Shown here: in pieces, positions 52,005-62,400 of the stretch | Layout: each line of letters begins with the position of its first letter | Numbering within the stretch: position 1 is the stretch's first letter | From: CAZSLC01 sp964607675 | Lineage (GTDB): Bacteria > Bacteroidota > Bacteroidia > Bacteroidales > UBA932 | NCBI GenBank assembly: GCA_964607675.1 | Contig: CAZSLC010000003.1 | Location: forward strand, 1 to 64,000 | Reading direction: 5' to 3' | DNA: 64,000 nucleotides | Translations under genes and position numbers: made by a program | The notes under the pieces: model-generated | Databases searched by the model: none | The model's input: only the letters and a program-made list of their open reading frames with translations | What the model was told of the DNA's origin: nothing

Positions 52005-54452
52005 ATGAAAGTATTAAAATTTGGTGGCAGTTCCGTTGGTTCTGTAGAGGGGCTCCATAACATAAAACGAATAGTGGAGTCATCTGATGAAAAATGCATA
52101 GTAGTAGTATCTGCACTTCGAGGAATCACAGATTTTTTGTTGGATGTCGGCAGGAGTGCCTCTCTTTCAAATAAAAACTATAAGATTGATTATGAGAAAC
52201 TGCTCACAGTTCACAACAGTATGGTTGACAAAGTAATAGATGGAGAGGAGAAAAGAGAAACAGTTAAAAAAGAGCTTAAAATCATCTTATCAGAGCTTAA
52301 AAAATTACTTAAAGGGGTCTATCTAATAAAAGATTTTTCCGATAGAATATCAGATATCATAATTAGTTGCGGTGAGAGAATGTCATCAATCATTGTTGCA
52401 AATCTCATCAATGATGCTACCCTATATGATGCAACAGAGTTTATTAAAACAGAAAGGGACCTCAATGGTAAAAATGTTCTCTCTTTTAATGAGACTAATA
52501 GATTGATTAAAGAGACTTTTTCTAATATCACAGGCACCCCTGTTTTGGGAGGATTTATTTCAAAAGACAAAGAAAATGGGAATATAACTAATCTTGGAAG
52601 GGGGGGATCTGATTATACCGCATCACTGATTGCAGCGGCACTTGATGCCTCCGTATTGGAGATATGGACAGATGTTGATGGGTTTATGACTGTAGATCCG
52701 AGGGCAGTGGCTGAGGCTCGTCCTATTGAACAATTGAGCTATATCGAAGCTACAGAATTGTGCAATTTCGGGGCAAAAGTGTTGTTTCCACCAACTATTT
52801 ATCCCGTATATCAAAAAAATATTCCCATACTAATAAAAAACACATTTAACCCCTCTGGCAAAGGGACATTAATATCTAAAAAAAATAGTAACACATCTGA
52901 CTCCCTTATAAGGGGGATTTCTTCAATAAGAGATATATGCCTCATTACATTTCACGGATTGGGGATGGTTGGAGTAGTTGGAGTGAATTATCGAATTTTT
53001 AAAGCATTGGCAAAAAATGGGATAAGTGTCTTTCTTGTAGCACAAGCCTCTTCAGAAAACAGTACATCAATAGGGGTCATTAGTGCAGATTTGGAATTAG
53101 CGTGTAAAGTGCTTGATGAGGAGTTCTCAAGAGATATTGACAGGGGAGAAATATCAAGGGCAATAGCAGAGAGGGGACTTTCAACAATTGCAGTAGTTGG
53201 AGAAAATATGAAAAACAATATTGGAGTAATGGGAAAATTGTTTGGCACATTGGGAGAAAACGGCATCTCTGTAATTGCTTGCGCCCAAGGGGGTTTCCAA
53301 ACCAATATTTCGTTTATAATTAGTTCAAAAGACCTTCCAAAAGCATTAAATGTTATTCATGAACGTTTTTTCTCTCCACAATATAAAGAGTTAAACCTTT
53401 TTATCGCTGGTGTAGGAACTGTGGGATCAGAGTTAATTAGCCAAATTGATTCTCAACAAGAACAATTGCTAAGAAATCAACAAATAAAAATTAATATAGT
53501 AGGAATAGCCAATAGTCATTACTCATTAATCAATACCAGTGGAATAGATTTATCCAACTATATGAAACTACTTCAGAGTGAGGGGACATCTCACGATATA
53601 GAATCTTATAAGAATACAATTATCTCATTAAAACTGAAAAACACAGTATTTGTGGATTGTACTAATAGTGAAGTGATATCAGATATATATAGCGAACTGT
53701 TAGACAATAAAATTAGTATTGTAACGGCTAATAAAACAGCTGCTTCTGCTGACTATAACAAATATCTATCTTTGAAAAAATCAGCACTTTTGCACGATGT
53801 TAAGTTTCTCTACGAAACTAATGTTGGGGCAGGTCTCCCAATCATCAGCACCATAGAGGAGTTGGTCAATAGTGGTGATAAAATACTGGAAATAGAGGCA
53901 GTTGTATCTGGTTCACTTAATTATATTTTTAACACAATCAGTAACAAAGTATCTTTCAGTCAGGCTGTCATGATGGCTAAAGAAAATGGTTATTCAGAAT
54001 CTGATCCGAGAATTGACTTAAGTGGAAAAGATGTTTTGAGAAAATTAGTTATACTTAGTAGAGAATCAGGCTATAAAACCAATCAAGAAGAGGTGGAACA
54101 AAACCAATTTCTTCCTGAAAGAGTCATGATGGGAACTATTGAAGAATTTTGGGTAAAAATATCTCAAGTAGATGAAGAGATTGAAAAAAGACGAAAGGAA
54201 TTAGAAAAAAGAGATAGAAAATGGAGATATATAGCAAAATTAGAAAATGGTAAATGCTCTGTAGGGCTATCTGAGATAGATATTGCACATCCTTTTTACA
54301 ATCTGGAAGATAGTAATAATATGTTTATAGTAAAGACAGAAAGATATAACAAACTCCCTTTAATCATTAAGGGATATGGTGCTGGAGGAAAAGTCACTGC
54401 AGCAGGGGTATTTGGAGACATACTAAAAGTAGCTAAAGGGTGCAGCAGATAG
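52005..54452 (+). CDS. thrA: Bifunctional aspartokinase/homoserine dehydrogenase
   Basis: An 815-residue fusion catalysing the first and third steps from aspartate toward homoserine. The kinase part (about 1-300) begins KVLKFGGSSVGSVEGL. Two ACT-type regulatory regions (about 310-460) include GMVGVVGVNYRIFKALAKNGISVFLVAQASSENS. The dehydrogenase (about 465-815) begins FIAGVGTVGSELISQI and has NKTAAS and GAGLPIISTIEELVNSGD. Feedback by threonine or methionine cannot be read from sequence; its place with metY/metX suggests service to methionine. Starts 2 bp after metX. Confidence 0.94.
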   Translation: MKVLKFGGSSVGSVEGLHNIKRIVESSDEKCIVVVSALRGITDFLLDVGRSASLSNKNYKIDYEKLLTVHNSMVDKVIDGEEKRETVKKELKIILSELKKLLKGVYLIKDFSDRISDIIISCGERMSSIIVANLINDATLYDATEFIKTERDLNGKNVLSFNETNRLIKETFSNITGTPVLGGFISKDKENGNITNLGRGGSDYTASLIAAALDASVLEIWTDVDGFMTVDPRAVAEARPIEQLSYIEATELCNFGAKVLFPPTIYPVYQKNIPILIKNTFNPSGKGTLISKKNSNTSDSLIRGISSIRDICLITFHGLGMVGVVGVNYRIFKALAKNGISVFLVAQASSENSTSIGVISADLELACKVLDEEFSRDIDRGEISRAIAERGLSTIAVVGENMKNNIGVMGKLFGTLGENGISVIACAQGGFQTNISFIISSKDLPKALNVIHERFFSPQYKELNLFIAGVGTVGSELISQIDSQQEQLLRNQQIKINIVGIANSHYSLINTSGIDLSNYMKLLQSEGTSHDIESYKNTIISLKLKNTVFVDCTNSEVISDIYSELLDNKISIVTANKTAASADYNKYLSLKKSALLHDVKFLYETNVGAGLPIISTIEELVNSGDKILEIEAVVSGSLNYIFNTISNKVSFSQAVMMAKENGYSESDPRIDLSGKDVLRKLVILSRESGYKTNQEEVEQNQFLPERVMMGTIEEFWVKISQVDEEIEKRRKELEKRDRKWRYIAKLENGKCSVGLSEIDIAHPFYNLEDSNNMFIVKTERYNKLPLIIKGYGAGGKVTAAGVFGDILKVAKGCSR

Positions 54453-54461
54453 ATACTCTTA

Positions 54462-56003
54462 TTATTTACATATTGCAAGTATCTTATCTACTATTACTCT
54501 GTCGTTGTGGAGTCTGGGGACTTTATTTTGTCCCCCTTTCTTCCCTTGAGAATCCATCCACTTCATAAAAGTTCCTTTGGGTGCTTCTGTCAGAACCAAT
54601 CGAGACATAGTTGCAGTTCCTTTTCTTTTTGCCTCATAATCAGAGTTGTATTTACATAGAGCTAAATCAAGAAAATTGGCAAACTCTTCCTTTTCATCAC
54701 TACTGGGATTACAACCCTCAGCAAATTCAATTATCCATTGATGTGCCCCTTTTTTATTGTCCTCACTCATATAAATAGGGGCTACTGTATATTCACTTAT
54801 AGCAAGTCCATATTTAACAGAGGCCTCAGTAATAGCATTTTCCGCATTTTGTATCATAAGCTCCTCACCGAAGGCATTGATATAAAGTTGAGTCCTCCCT
54901 GAAATAGTTATCTTGTGAGGGTATAAAGAGGTAAATTCAACACAATCTCCGATTAAGTATCTCCAGAGGCCACTGTTTGTGGATATTGCCAAAGCGTAAG
55001 GGACACCTATGGAGACCCCCTCAACAGAATAAGCATCGTTAGATTTGCCAGATAAGACATTATCTAAAACATTTAGAGGGATAAATTCATAAAATACTCC
55101 ATTACTTAGAGAGAGTAACATTCCATTATCTGATGGATCATCTTGAAAGGCAAAATATCCCTCTGATGCATTATAATTTTCCAAATAATGCATCTTCTCT
55201 TTAGGTATTATCTTTTTATATTGCTCTCTATATGGATCAAATGAGATACCCCCATGCATAAATAGCTCAATATTCGGCCATAAATCGGTTATATATTTTA
55301 CGTTGTTGACTTCAAGTATTTTATTTAGTAGGATTAGGTTCCACGAGGGAACTCCAGAGAAATTAGTGATATTCTTATGAGCACACTCTTTACTTATTGC
55401 CAATATTTTGTCTTCAAAATTAGGGCATAACGCAACCTCTTTTCGGGGTTCTCTGACCAACTCAGCTACTCGTGGAGAGTTTTTTAATAAAATGGCAGAT
55501 AAGTCTCCACTATAACTATTATTTTTACCCATCGAATCAAGATGTACGCTTCCTCCCAATGTCATAGATTTTCCGTGAAGCAACCTGCTATCTGGATAGT
55601 ATCTAAGGTATGAAGAGAGCATCTCCCTAAATCCTCTGTAGTGGCAATAGTTGAGGTTGTCTTTTGTGATAGGAATATATTTACTTTTATCTGAGCTTGT
55701 TCCACTCGATTTTGCAAAGATCTTTACTTTTTGATTCCATGTGACATAATTCTCACCTTTGCGGAGTCTATCAATGTATGGTTGAAATCCATTGTAGTCT
55801 CTCAGTGGAATATTTTTTTTGAAAGTATCGTAATTGGTTATATTTGAAAAATGGTGTTCGTGACCAAAACTACTTTCTCTACCGTTCTTTAATAAGTAAC
55901 GGAGTGTTGATTGTTGATATGAAAGGGGATCCTTTCTCCCTCCATCGATTGTTTTCAATAAATCTTTTGATGTACCGAGAACTATAGAATTAATAATATC
56001 CAT
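54462..56003 (-). CDS. GH3 auxin-responsive promoter family protein
   Basis: A 513-residue acyl-adenylating enzyme of the GH3 superfamily, which in plants conjugates acyl acids to amino acids; bacterial roles are unknown. Signature stretches are FAKSSGTSSDKSKYIPIT (P-loop-like ATP motif), LENYNASEGYFAFQDD and YRLI-type LWRYLIGDCVEFTSLYPHKITISGRTQ. The ATG at 56003 is chosen because upstream codons are not conserved in style. It is convergent with thrA and is followed upstream by recO and rdgB on the same strand. Confidence 0.85.
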   Translation of the reverse strand: MDIINSIVLGTSKDLLKTIDGGRKDPLSYQQSTLRYLLKNGRESSFGHEHHFSNITNYDTFKKNIPLRDYNGFQPYIDRLRKGENYVTWNQKVKIFAKSSGTSSDKSKYIPITKDNLNYCHYRGFREMLSSYLRYYPDSRLLHGKSMTLGGSVHLDSMGKNNSYSGDLSAILLKNSPRVAELVREPRKEVALCPNFEDKILAISKECAHKNITNFSGVPSWNLILLNKILEVNNVKYITDLWPNIELFMHGGISFDPYREQYKKIIPKEKMHYLENYNASEGYFAFQDDPSDNGMLLSLSNGVFYEFIPLNVLDNVLSGKSNDAYSVEGVSIGVPYALAISTNSGLWRYLIGDCVEFTSLYPHKITISGRTQLYINAFGEELMIQNAENAITEASVKYGLAISEYTVAPIYMSEDNKKGAHQWIIEFAEGCNPSSDEKEEFANFLDLALCKYNSDYEAKRKGTATMSRLVLTEAPKGTFMKWMDSQGKKGGQNKVPRLHNDRVIVDKILAICK

Positions 56004-56036
56004 GAGAAAAATGCTATTCACCAAAGGTAAAAAGTT

Positions 56037-56660
56037 TTATTTCACATTGAACAGAGTGTGAAGAATATTTAGTGATTTTATTTCAAGTTGTGTGTTTAAA
56101 TTGGATTCAAGATAGCCGATTAGAGAATTGATCTGCTTGCTCCTCATGGATCCATTTAGTTTTAGGGATAGTATCTCATCAAGAGTGAGGGTGTACAATT
56201 GTGAAATTTTCTCCTTCTCTTCGTATAGAGGTTCATAGCCAAGGATAGAGATATATTGAATCAAAAACCATAGATGAAAATTAGAATAAGTATCTTCTAA
56301 CGAATTTAACAATACTATAGACCTTTCGAGAAACAGATATAATCTTGTATCCTGACTTGGTTCTTTCAAAGTTTTATATAGTAATTCGCTTATAAATAGA
56401 GTTATAGAACTTTTATATATGTTTTCTCTGATAGATTTTAGATTGTGACACGAAGAAAAATCTTTGATATGTGTCATGTCAGAACGTTGACCAGAAATAG
56501 AAATATCTAAGATTGAAAGGGGAAAGAGAAGTCCAGTTTGGAGAGATTTGTTCTTTTTGCCAACATTGTGTATAATAAAAGTCTCTCGTCCATACTCTTT
56601 TGTATATCCGTAGAGGATGAGGTCTGATTCCTTATATTTTATTGTATGGAGCAATATCAT
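56037..56660 (-). CDS. recO: DNA repair protein RecO
   Basis: RecF-pathway mediator that helps load RecA at gaps. The 207-residue protein has the RecO N-terminal OB fold (LHTIKYKESDLILYGYTKEYGRETFIIHNVGK) and a helical C-terminal part. The four-cysteine zinc motif of some RecO proteins is absent, as in many Bacteroidota. Its start overlaps the rdgB stop by 4 bp. Confidence 0.85.
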   Translation of the reverse strand: MILLHTIKYKESDLILYGYTKEYGRETFIIHNVGKKNKSLQTGLLFPLSILDISISGQRSDMTHIKDFSSCHNLKSIRENIYKSSITLFISELLYKTLKEPSQDTRLYLFLERSIVLLNSLEDTYSNFHLWFLIQYISILGYEPLYEEKEKISQLYTLTLDEILSLKLNGSMRSKQINSLIGYLESNLNTQLEIKSLNILHTLFNVK

Positions 56661-57256
56661 AATGAGTGTAGGTAGTCAGCTAATTTTCTCATTGCTATTC
56701 CCCTGTGAGAGATTGAGTTTTTCTCTTCAGGGGTGATTTCTGAAAAATTCTTTTGATACCCTATGGGCCTGAAGACAGGATCATATCCAAATCCCCCTTC
56801 CCCTGCTGGATGGTGAGTTATTTCACCTTCGCATGCCCCTTCAAAGAGAGTGGGTATCCCATCAATTATCAGTGCCACCACACATCTAAATCTCGCACTT
56901 CTCCCCATCTTCCCTTCTGAATCTACATTTGGCACATCCTTCAATTCTTCCAATAATTTTTCCATATTTGCCTGCTCCGATTTGGCCTGGGAAGCATACC
57001 TTGCAGAATGGACCCCTGGTGCACCATTTAAAAAGTCAACTTCCAACCCTGTATCGTCTGCAAAGCAGTTCATTTTTGTTCTATCCCAAATATATTGCGC
57101 CTTCTCAAGGGCATTTCCTTTTATTGTATCGCTTGTTTCGGGAATCTCTTCTGTGATTCCAAGTTCATTTGGGGTGATAAGTGTGAATTCTCCCCCAAGT
57201 ATTTGCTGTGCCTCTCTCAATTTATTGGCATTTCCTGTTGCAAAAACTATTTTCAT
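56657..57256 (-). CDS. rdgB: Non-canonical purine NTP pyrophosphatase (RdgB/HAM1)
   Basis: House-cleaning enzyme that hydrolyses dITP and XTP. About 199 residues starting MKIVFATGNANKLREAQQILG, with CFADDTGLEVDFLNGAPGVHSARYA (catalytic Asp and substrate loop) and GEGGFGYDPVFRP, SHRGIAMRKL at the end. The ATG at 57256 matches the family N-terminus exactly; the longer frame to 57280 is not needed. Confidence 0.96.
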   Translation of the reverse strand: MKIVFATGNANKLREAQQILGGEFTLITPNELGITEEIPETSDTIKGNALEKAQYIWDRTKMNCFADDTGLEVDFLNGAPGVHSARYASQAKSEQANMEKLLEELKDVPNVDSEGKMGRSARFRCVVALIIDGIPTLFEGACEGEITHHPAGEGGFGYDPVFRPIGYQKNFSEITPEEKNSISHRGIAMRKLADYLHSL

Positions 57257-57321
57257 GATGTGGTCTGATTGTTGCAACAAAGATATGAAAAGATTACATT
57301 TGTAAGATAATATAACGTTGT

Positions 57322-58926
57322 ATGAGAAAATTAAAAATCGCCTTCATTTCATTGTTGTTTGCACTCCCTACCCTATCGAATGCACAATCAGAAAATTTTG
57401 ATATCGCTAAAAGTTTAAATATCCAGTCATCCATCATAAAAATCCTTAAATCACAATATGTTGATAGTGTTAATGTTGAGAAATTGGTTGTCAATGGGAT
57501 CAATTCTATGCTATCCACCCTTGACCCTTATACTATATACATACCAGAAGAGAACGAAGAGGATATAGATATGTTGACCACTGGAAGTTATGGAGGGGTT
57601 GGTTCATTAATAAAGAAACTCCCTTCAGGAGAGGTGCAAATATCGGAACCATACATTGGTTCACCAGCCGTAAAATATGGGCTTCAACCTGGAGACCTGC
57701 TTTTGGCAATAGATGGTGTGAGCACCAAAGATATAAATGTTACAGAATGTAGCAAGAAAATGAGAGGACTACCAGGTACTGAACTCAAACTTAAGGTAAA
57801 AAAAGGCAGGAGTGGAGATACAGTAGATATCAACCTCACTAGGGAAAGGATTCACATTCCAGATGTTGCCTACAGCGGTATGTTAAATGACACCGTAGGC
57901 TATATACAGTTGGGCGGTTTCACCCTAAATGGATCAAATGATGTTAAAGAGGCTTTTCTAAGATTGAGAGAAGGTGGTAAAATGAAGAAATTAGTTCTTG
58001 ACCTTCGTGGCAATGGTGGTGGTCTTATGAGCGAAGCAGTATCACTAGTCTCATTGTTTGTTCCAAATGGCACATTGGTAGTCACATCAAAAGGGAGGGA
58101 CACCTCTTCATTGATGAAATTTCACACTCAGAAAGAACCGATAGACACCACAACTCCAATAGTAGTAATGGTTAATTCAGGCTCAGCCTCTTCCTCTGAA
58201 ATAGTAGCAGGGGCACTTCAAGATCTCGACAGAGCCACCATCGTGGGGATGAGAACTTTCGGCAAGGGGCTGGTGCAATCAATCAAAAACACAGGATACA
58301 ACACTTCATTAAAACTTACAACCTCAAAATACTATACACCGAGTGGAAGGTGTGTACAAGCTATAGATTACAGCAAAAGAAATAGTGACGGGAGCGTAGG
58401 GAATGTTCCTGATTCTCTGAAAAAAGAGTTCAAAACAGCATCAGGTCGTATTGTATATGATGGAGGGGGGATTCAACCAGATATTGAGTTAAAAGGGAGA
58501 GATTTTAATAGATCCATGTATGCTTTAGTTTATAGTGATGTCATTGGTGATTTTGCGATAGATTACTATAAAAAACATGAAAAGGTGGCGTCTCCTTCTC
58601 AATTTTCAATCTCCGATCAAGTATATGAAGACTTCATCAAATATGCCCTTAAACTCGAATTCGATTTTAGAACAGATTCACAGATTGAGATGGAAAAAGT
58701 AATAGAAGCATCAAAGAAAGATGGACTTTGGAAAGAGTATTCTAAAGAGATAGAGTCATTGCAAAAAAAACTATCCCCAGCAAAGGAAGATTTTCTACGC
58801 AAATACAAAGAGGATATAAAAGATATTATCGAACAAGAGATAATGGTCAAATATTACTATGCACCTGGGGGAGCAGAATACAGCTTAAGAAATGATATTC
58901 AAATTAAAGAGCTATTGACAAGATGA
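57322..58926 (+). CDS. S41 family C-terminal processing peptidase
   Basis: Periplasmic protease of the CtpA/Prc type, 534 residues. A signal peptide ends near SNA (about 21). The PDZ domain (about 85-170) contains YGLQPGDLLLAIDGVSTKD. The protease core has LVLDLRGNGGGLMSEA, the nucleophile in VNSGSASSSEIVAGAL (about 286) and the general base Lys in GMRTFGKGLVQ (about 315). The C-terminal 100 residues are helical and charged. Independent gene: rdgB is divergent and the downstream region is non-coding. Confidence 0.93.
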   Translation: MRKLKIAFISLLFALPTLSNAQSENFDIAKSLNIQSSIIKILKSQYVDSVNVEKLVVNGINSMLSTLDPYTIYIPEENEEDIDMLTTGSYGGVGSLIKKLPSGEVQISEPYIGSPAVKYGLQPGDLLLAIDGVSTKDINVTECSKKMRGLPGTELKLKVKKGRSGDTVDINLTRERIHIPDVAYSGMLNDTVGYIQLGGFTLNGSNDVKEAFLRLREGGKMKKLVLDLRGNGGGLMSEAVSLVSLFVPNGTLVVTSKGRDTSSLMKFHTQKEPIDTTTPIVVMVNSGSASSSEIVAGALQDLDRATIVGMRTFGKGLVQSIKNTGYNTSLKLTTSKYYTPSGRCVQAIDYSKRNSDGSVGNVPDSLKKEFKTASGRIVYDGGGIQPDIELKGRDFNRSMYALVYSDVIGDFAIDYYKKHEKVASPSQFSISDQVYEDFIKYALKLEFDFRTDSQIEMEKVIEASKKDGLWKEYSKEIESLQKKLSPAKEDFLRKYKEDIKDIIEQEIMVKYYYAPGGAEYSLRNDIQIKELLTR

Positions 58927-58930
58927 TGAG

Positions 58931-59068
58931 TTAGAAAAGGTGCCAGCAGAAAAAAGATTGGAAAGTATTTGGCTTAACAAGAGCTTATCATCAAGAAGGC
59001 ATTACAAGGCAACGGATTCAAGTCGTCATTATCACAAGTATAAGAACTTGATAAAGAAAATTGGATAA
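58931..59068 (+). pseudogene. Fragment resembling IS3-family transposase OrfB
   Basis: A 45-codon open stretch ending at TAA 59066-59068. Its text SLSSRRHYKATDSSRHYHKYKNLIKKI resembles the linker of IS3-type OrfB transposases just before the DDE core. Nothing of the catalytic domain follows, and no inverted repeats were found. The assignment is tentative because it rests on a short segment. Confidence 0.35.
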
Positions 59069-59126
59069 TCATGTTCTAACTATATATGGGTTAGTGACAT
59101 AATATAACAGATACACATTCCTTTCG

Positions 59127-59258
59127 TTACATAATGCGTTCTGTTGCTCGTTTGTCTTTACATAGAATCACACAATCACCTGCATAGCGAACAAAGCGAT
59201 GCCCTCGGCTTTCCAGTTCTTTGTCTAATTCATTAAGCATATTATTACTCAACAACTA
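59127..59258 (-). pseudogene. Group II intron reverse transcriptase fragment
   Basis: On the minus strand about 43 codons read LLSNNMLNELDKELESRGHR, followed by FVRYAGDCVILCKDKRATERIM and a stop. This is the catalytic-box region of group II intron (LtrA-type) reverse transcriptases, with YAGD in place of the catalytic YADD. Everything upstream and downstream of it is missing, so it is a dead remnant. The truncation point coincides with a sequence also found at 49598-49619. Confidence 0.8.
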
Positions 59259-59417
59259 TTGTTTTGTACAATTCAATATTAAAGGCTTATGAAGAATATA
59301 AATTCTCCAGAGTATATATATGGTAAAGCGGTTATTATCAGTAATATGTACACAATGTGAGATATTTTTTGGTCTATTGACATAATCGAAATAATGATGA
59401 TTTAGTTTATTCAAAAA

Positions 59418-59425
59418 TATTTTTG
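59418..59425 (+). promoter_or_regulatory. -7 element before the RHS locus
   Basis: TATTTTTG matches TAnnTTTG, 24 bases before the ATG at 59450. A -33 partner is not convincing. Confidence 0.45.
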
Positions 59426-59449
59426 TATATTTACGAAAACGAGCAAATT

Positions 59450-62400
59450 ATGAGAACAATTATAATTTCTTTCATTGCTCTGCTCATCATTTTCCTCACG
59501 CTTCCCTGTTATGGGCAGATAGGACCTGTAAAAAATACTGTTATACCACCGTCGCCTACCTCTTCCGTCTATCGTCAATTTACGGGTTATGTTCCAGACA
59601 TTCACACAGGTTCAGTAAACATTCCTTTGCCCTTGTATGAAATCAAGTTAGGTAGCTATACTATACCCTTATCTCTACAATATTTTACATCTGGCATCAA
59701 GGTAGATGCCACACCTTACCCTGTTGGTTATGGATGGATTTTTTCGCCAGGACTTCGCCTGACAAGAACAGTAATGGGCAGACCAGATGTAAATTATAAG
59801 ATGGATATCGAAGATTCAGATGATTTTGAGTATCTCAGAAGAGCTATGTATAATGCTCTAAAAGGAGAGTACGGTACTCTTCAAGATTCTTCTATGCGAG
59901 ATACTCAATATGACATTTTCACAGTCCATCTTCCCTCTGGAAGCAGTTCTTTTATTTTAAAGAAGAACGGAACAGCCTATCAAGCTGAAAGCACTAACAA
60001 TCTACTGAAGATCGAACTCCTTGATACTAATTTGCGAGGTTTTAAAGTCACAGATGACAGAGGGGTGATCTATTATTTTGGAGACATCGAGACATCTAAT
60101 AATATCACACCGCTTAGAGAATATACAGATTATCAATATGTTACAGGGTGGATGCTTCGAAAAATTGTTCTTCCATGCACAGGCAATGAGATAAATTTTA
60201 CATGGGGAAGTTATTATCATAGCGGCATCTCTTTCGGTACCACACTTGGAGCGAATATTCTCAAAGATTGGAAATCTGATGCATTTGATTATCAAGGTTC
60301 AGATCAGTCTCCCACATACGAGGCGGCCCAAGATGTGGGTCTTCTTACAGGAGGATGGAATTATCAGAAAATCTCACACATTCAGAGTATAACATTTCCA
60401 TCAGGGAGAGTGGCATTCAGTTATTCAGGAGGGAGCAATCCTCTTATTACCGACATATCAGTATATAATATCAATGAAACCTTAATTCGAAACATCACCC
60501 TGACATACGGAACAAATCTCTCTGCTGGATTGCTTCAAAGCGTTTATATTACAGGAGAAGGAACATATAGTTTTATATACAATTCTCATAGGTTCGAGAA
60601 TTATTATGCTCAAGATTATTGGGGATATTATAATGGCAAAAACAACCAATCTCTTCCACCACAATTGAATCTGAAAGTATATAATGGTCAGTATGGATCG
60701 ACTAACTACTACACCTACGGCTATGCAGATCGCAGTATAGATACGACAGCGATGAAAGCAAATATTCTTACAAAAATCAAGTATCCAACAGGAGGTCACA
60801 CCGAATTTGAATATGAACCACACGAGTTTACAGGAACTGCTCCTACCACATCGGGGCTTGGCGCTGCATATCGATTTGCACTATACAAAGGAGGAGGGCT
60901 TAGAGTTCGTAAGATGACATCAACTGACCCCAATACAGGAATATCTATAGTTAAACGCTATAAATATGGTAATGGGGAGAATGGAAAGGGAAATATAATG
61001 TTTGAGCCCACCCTTGATACCTTTGTAGATGAGTTTTATGCTTATGACAGTTTCAGTGCTGGAGCCTTAACTCCGCAAGTAACAGGGGCCAATTTTCGAC
61101 TTCTTTTCGTCAATACCCATTCCTACTGTGAGCAGTATAACATAAATTCGCCCAATGTATGGTATGATACGGTGACAGAGTATAACGGAGACGAGAGTAA
61201 GACAATCTATACTTATTCACAAATTGTTCCTCAGGATATTTTTGCTTCCAATTATGTGGTGGATTTCGCCCATAGAAGTATTTTCTCGTATAGAAACATT
61301 TTTTCAAAAGGGATACTTCTTACAAACAAAAAAGAGTATAAAAAATCCTCTTCTGGATACTCCCTGCTTCGTGAGACTATATTTGATTATAATGCGGTAG
61401 AAGAAACAACCAAAATGATTGAAAGTATGTTTGTCAACAGAACAGAAGTCAACATAATGTCTAATGGTCCAGATTTTGACTTTACAACGGGAGGACATGT
61501 AATAATTCCAGATGGGAGTTCTACAGTTACACCAGTAGCTACCTACGAACGCAATCCATATACCATAAGGTTCTATTATGAGGAGCTTCAAAGTATTACC
61601 ACATCTGAATACACGGATGAAGGGACCTTAACAAGAGTTGAAAAATATTACTATTCAAACTATCTTCTTAGAAACAAAATTAATATTACCAGTAAAGGAG
61701 ATACCATAACGACTATTTATAGCTATCCTATGGACTATGCCAATGTCTCAGGTAGCCAACAGCCAGTTCTTCAGGCTATGTTTGCTCTTAATATGAATGT
61801 AGAACCATTTAAAAGTGAAGAGACTCTAAATGGCAGTTCGATGACTACAATAAACGAATACTCTCTTTTTTCTGGTAGCAATCTCTATCTACCCGTAAGA
61901 AACTACTTCAAAAAAGGGAGTGGCAGCTTAGTATGCCAAAACGAATATGATTATGATACTAAAGGTAATATTAGAAGTATAACCAGTTTGGGAGAACATA
62001 AGAAATCCTATCTATGGAGCTATGCTTCTAACTATCCAGTAATGGAAATAGAAGGAAAAACCTATTCGGAAGTTCTTAGTATGATAGGCAGTAATACCAT
62101 TGCCACCCTTGCAGCCTCCATCTCATCCTCATCTATTATTTCAATTACTGATGGAATTAGATCTCAGATAGGGACAAGTGCACTTGTTTCAAGCTATACA
62201 TATATCCCTCTTGTTGGCATCAGCAGTATAAAAGATTTACGAGGACAAAACACTACATATCATTATGACAGTAGTTGGCGACTGAAAAAGATAACCGATA
62301 ATAATAATTACAAGATAGCAATGTATGCTAATCATCTCGCAGGGCAAACATTATCAGTCTCCTTTTCCGCTTCTTCATCATACTCTTATGGAACGACGGC

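Larger units (their letters stand above)
59069..59449. other. Intergenic scar region between S41 protease and RHS locus
   Basis: Apart from the reverse transcriptase fragment (59127-59258), this 380-base stretch holds no gene. Bases 59114-59137 share 22 of 24 positions (allowing a two-base gap) with 49598-49619 in the met leader. The rest, 59260-59417, is AT-rich leader DNA of the RHS gene. Confidence 0.5.
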
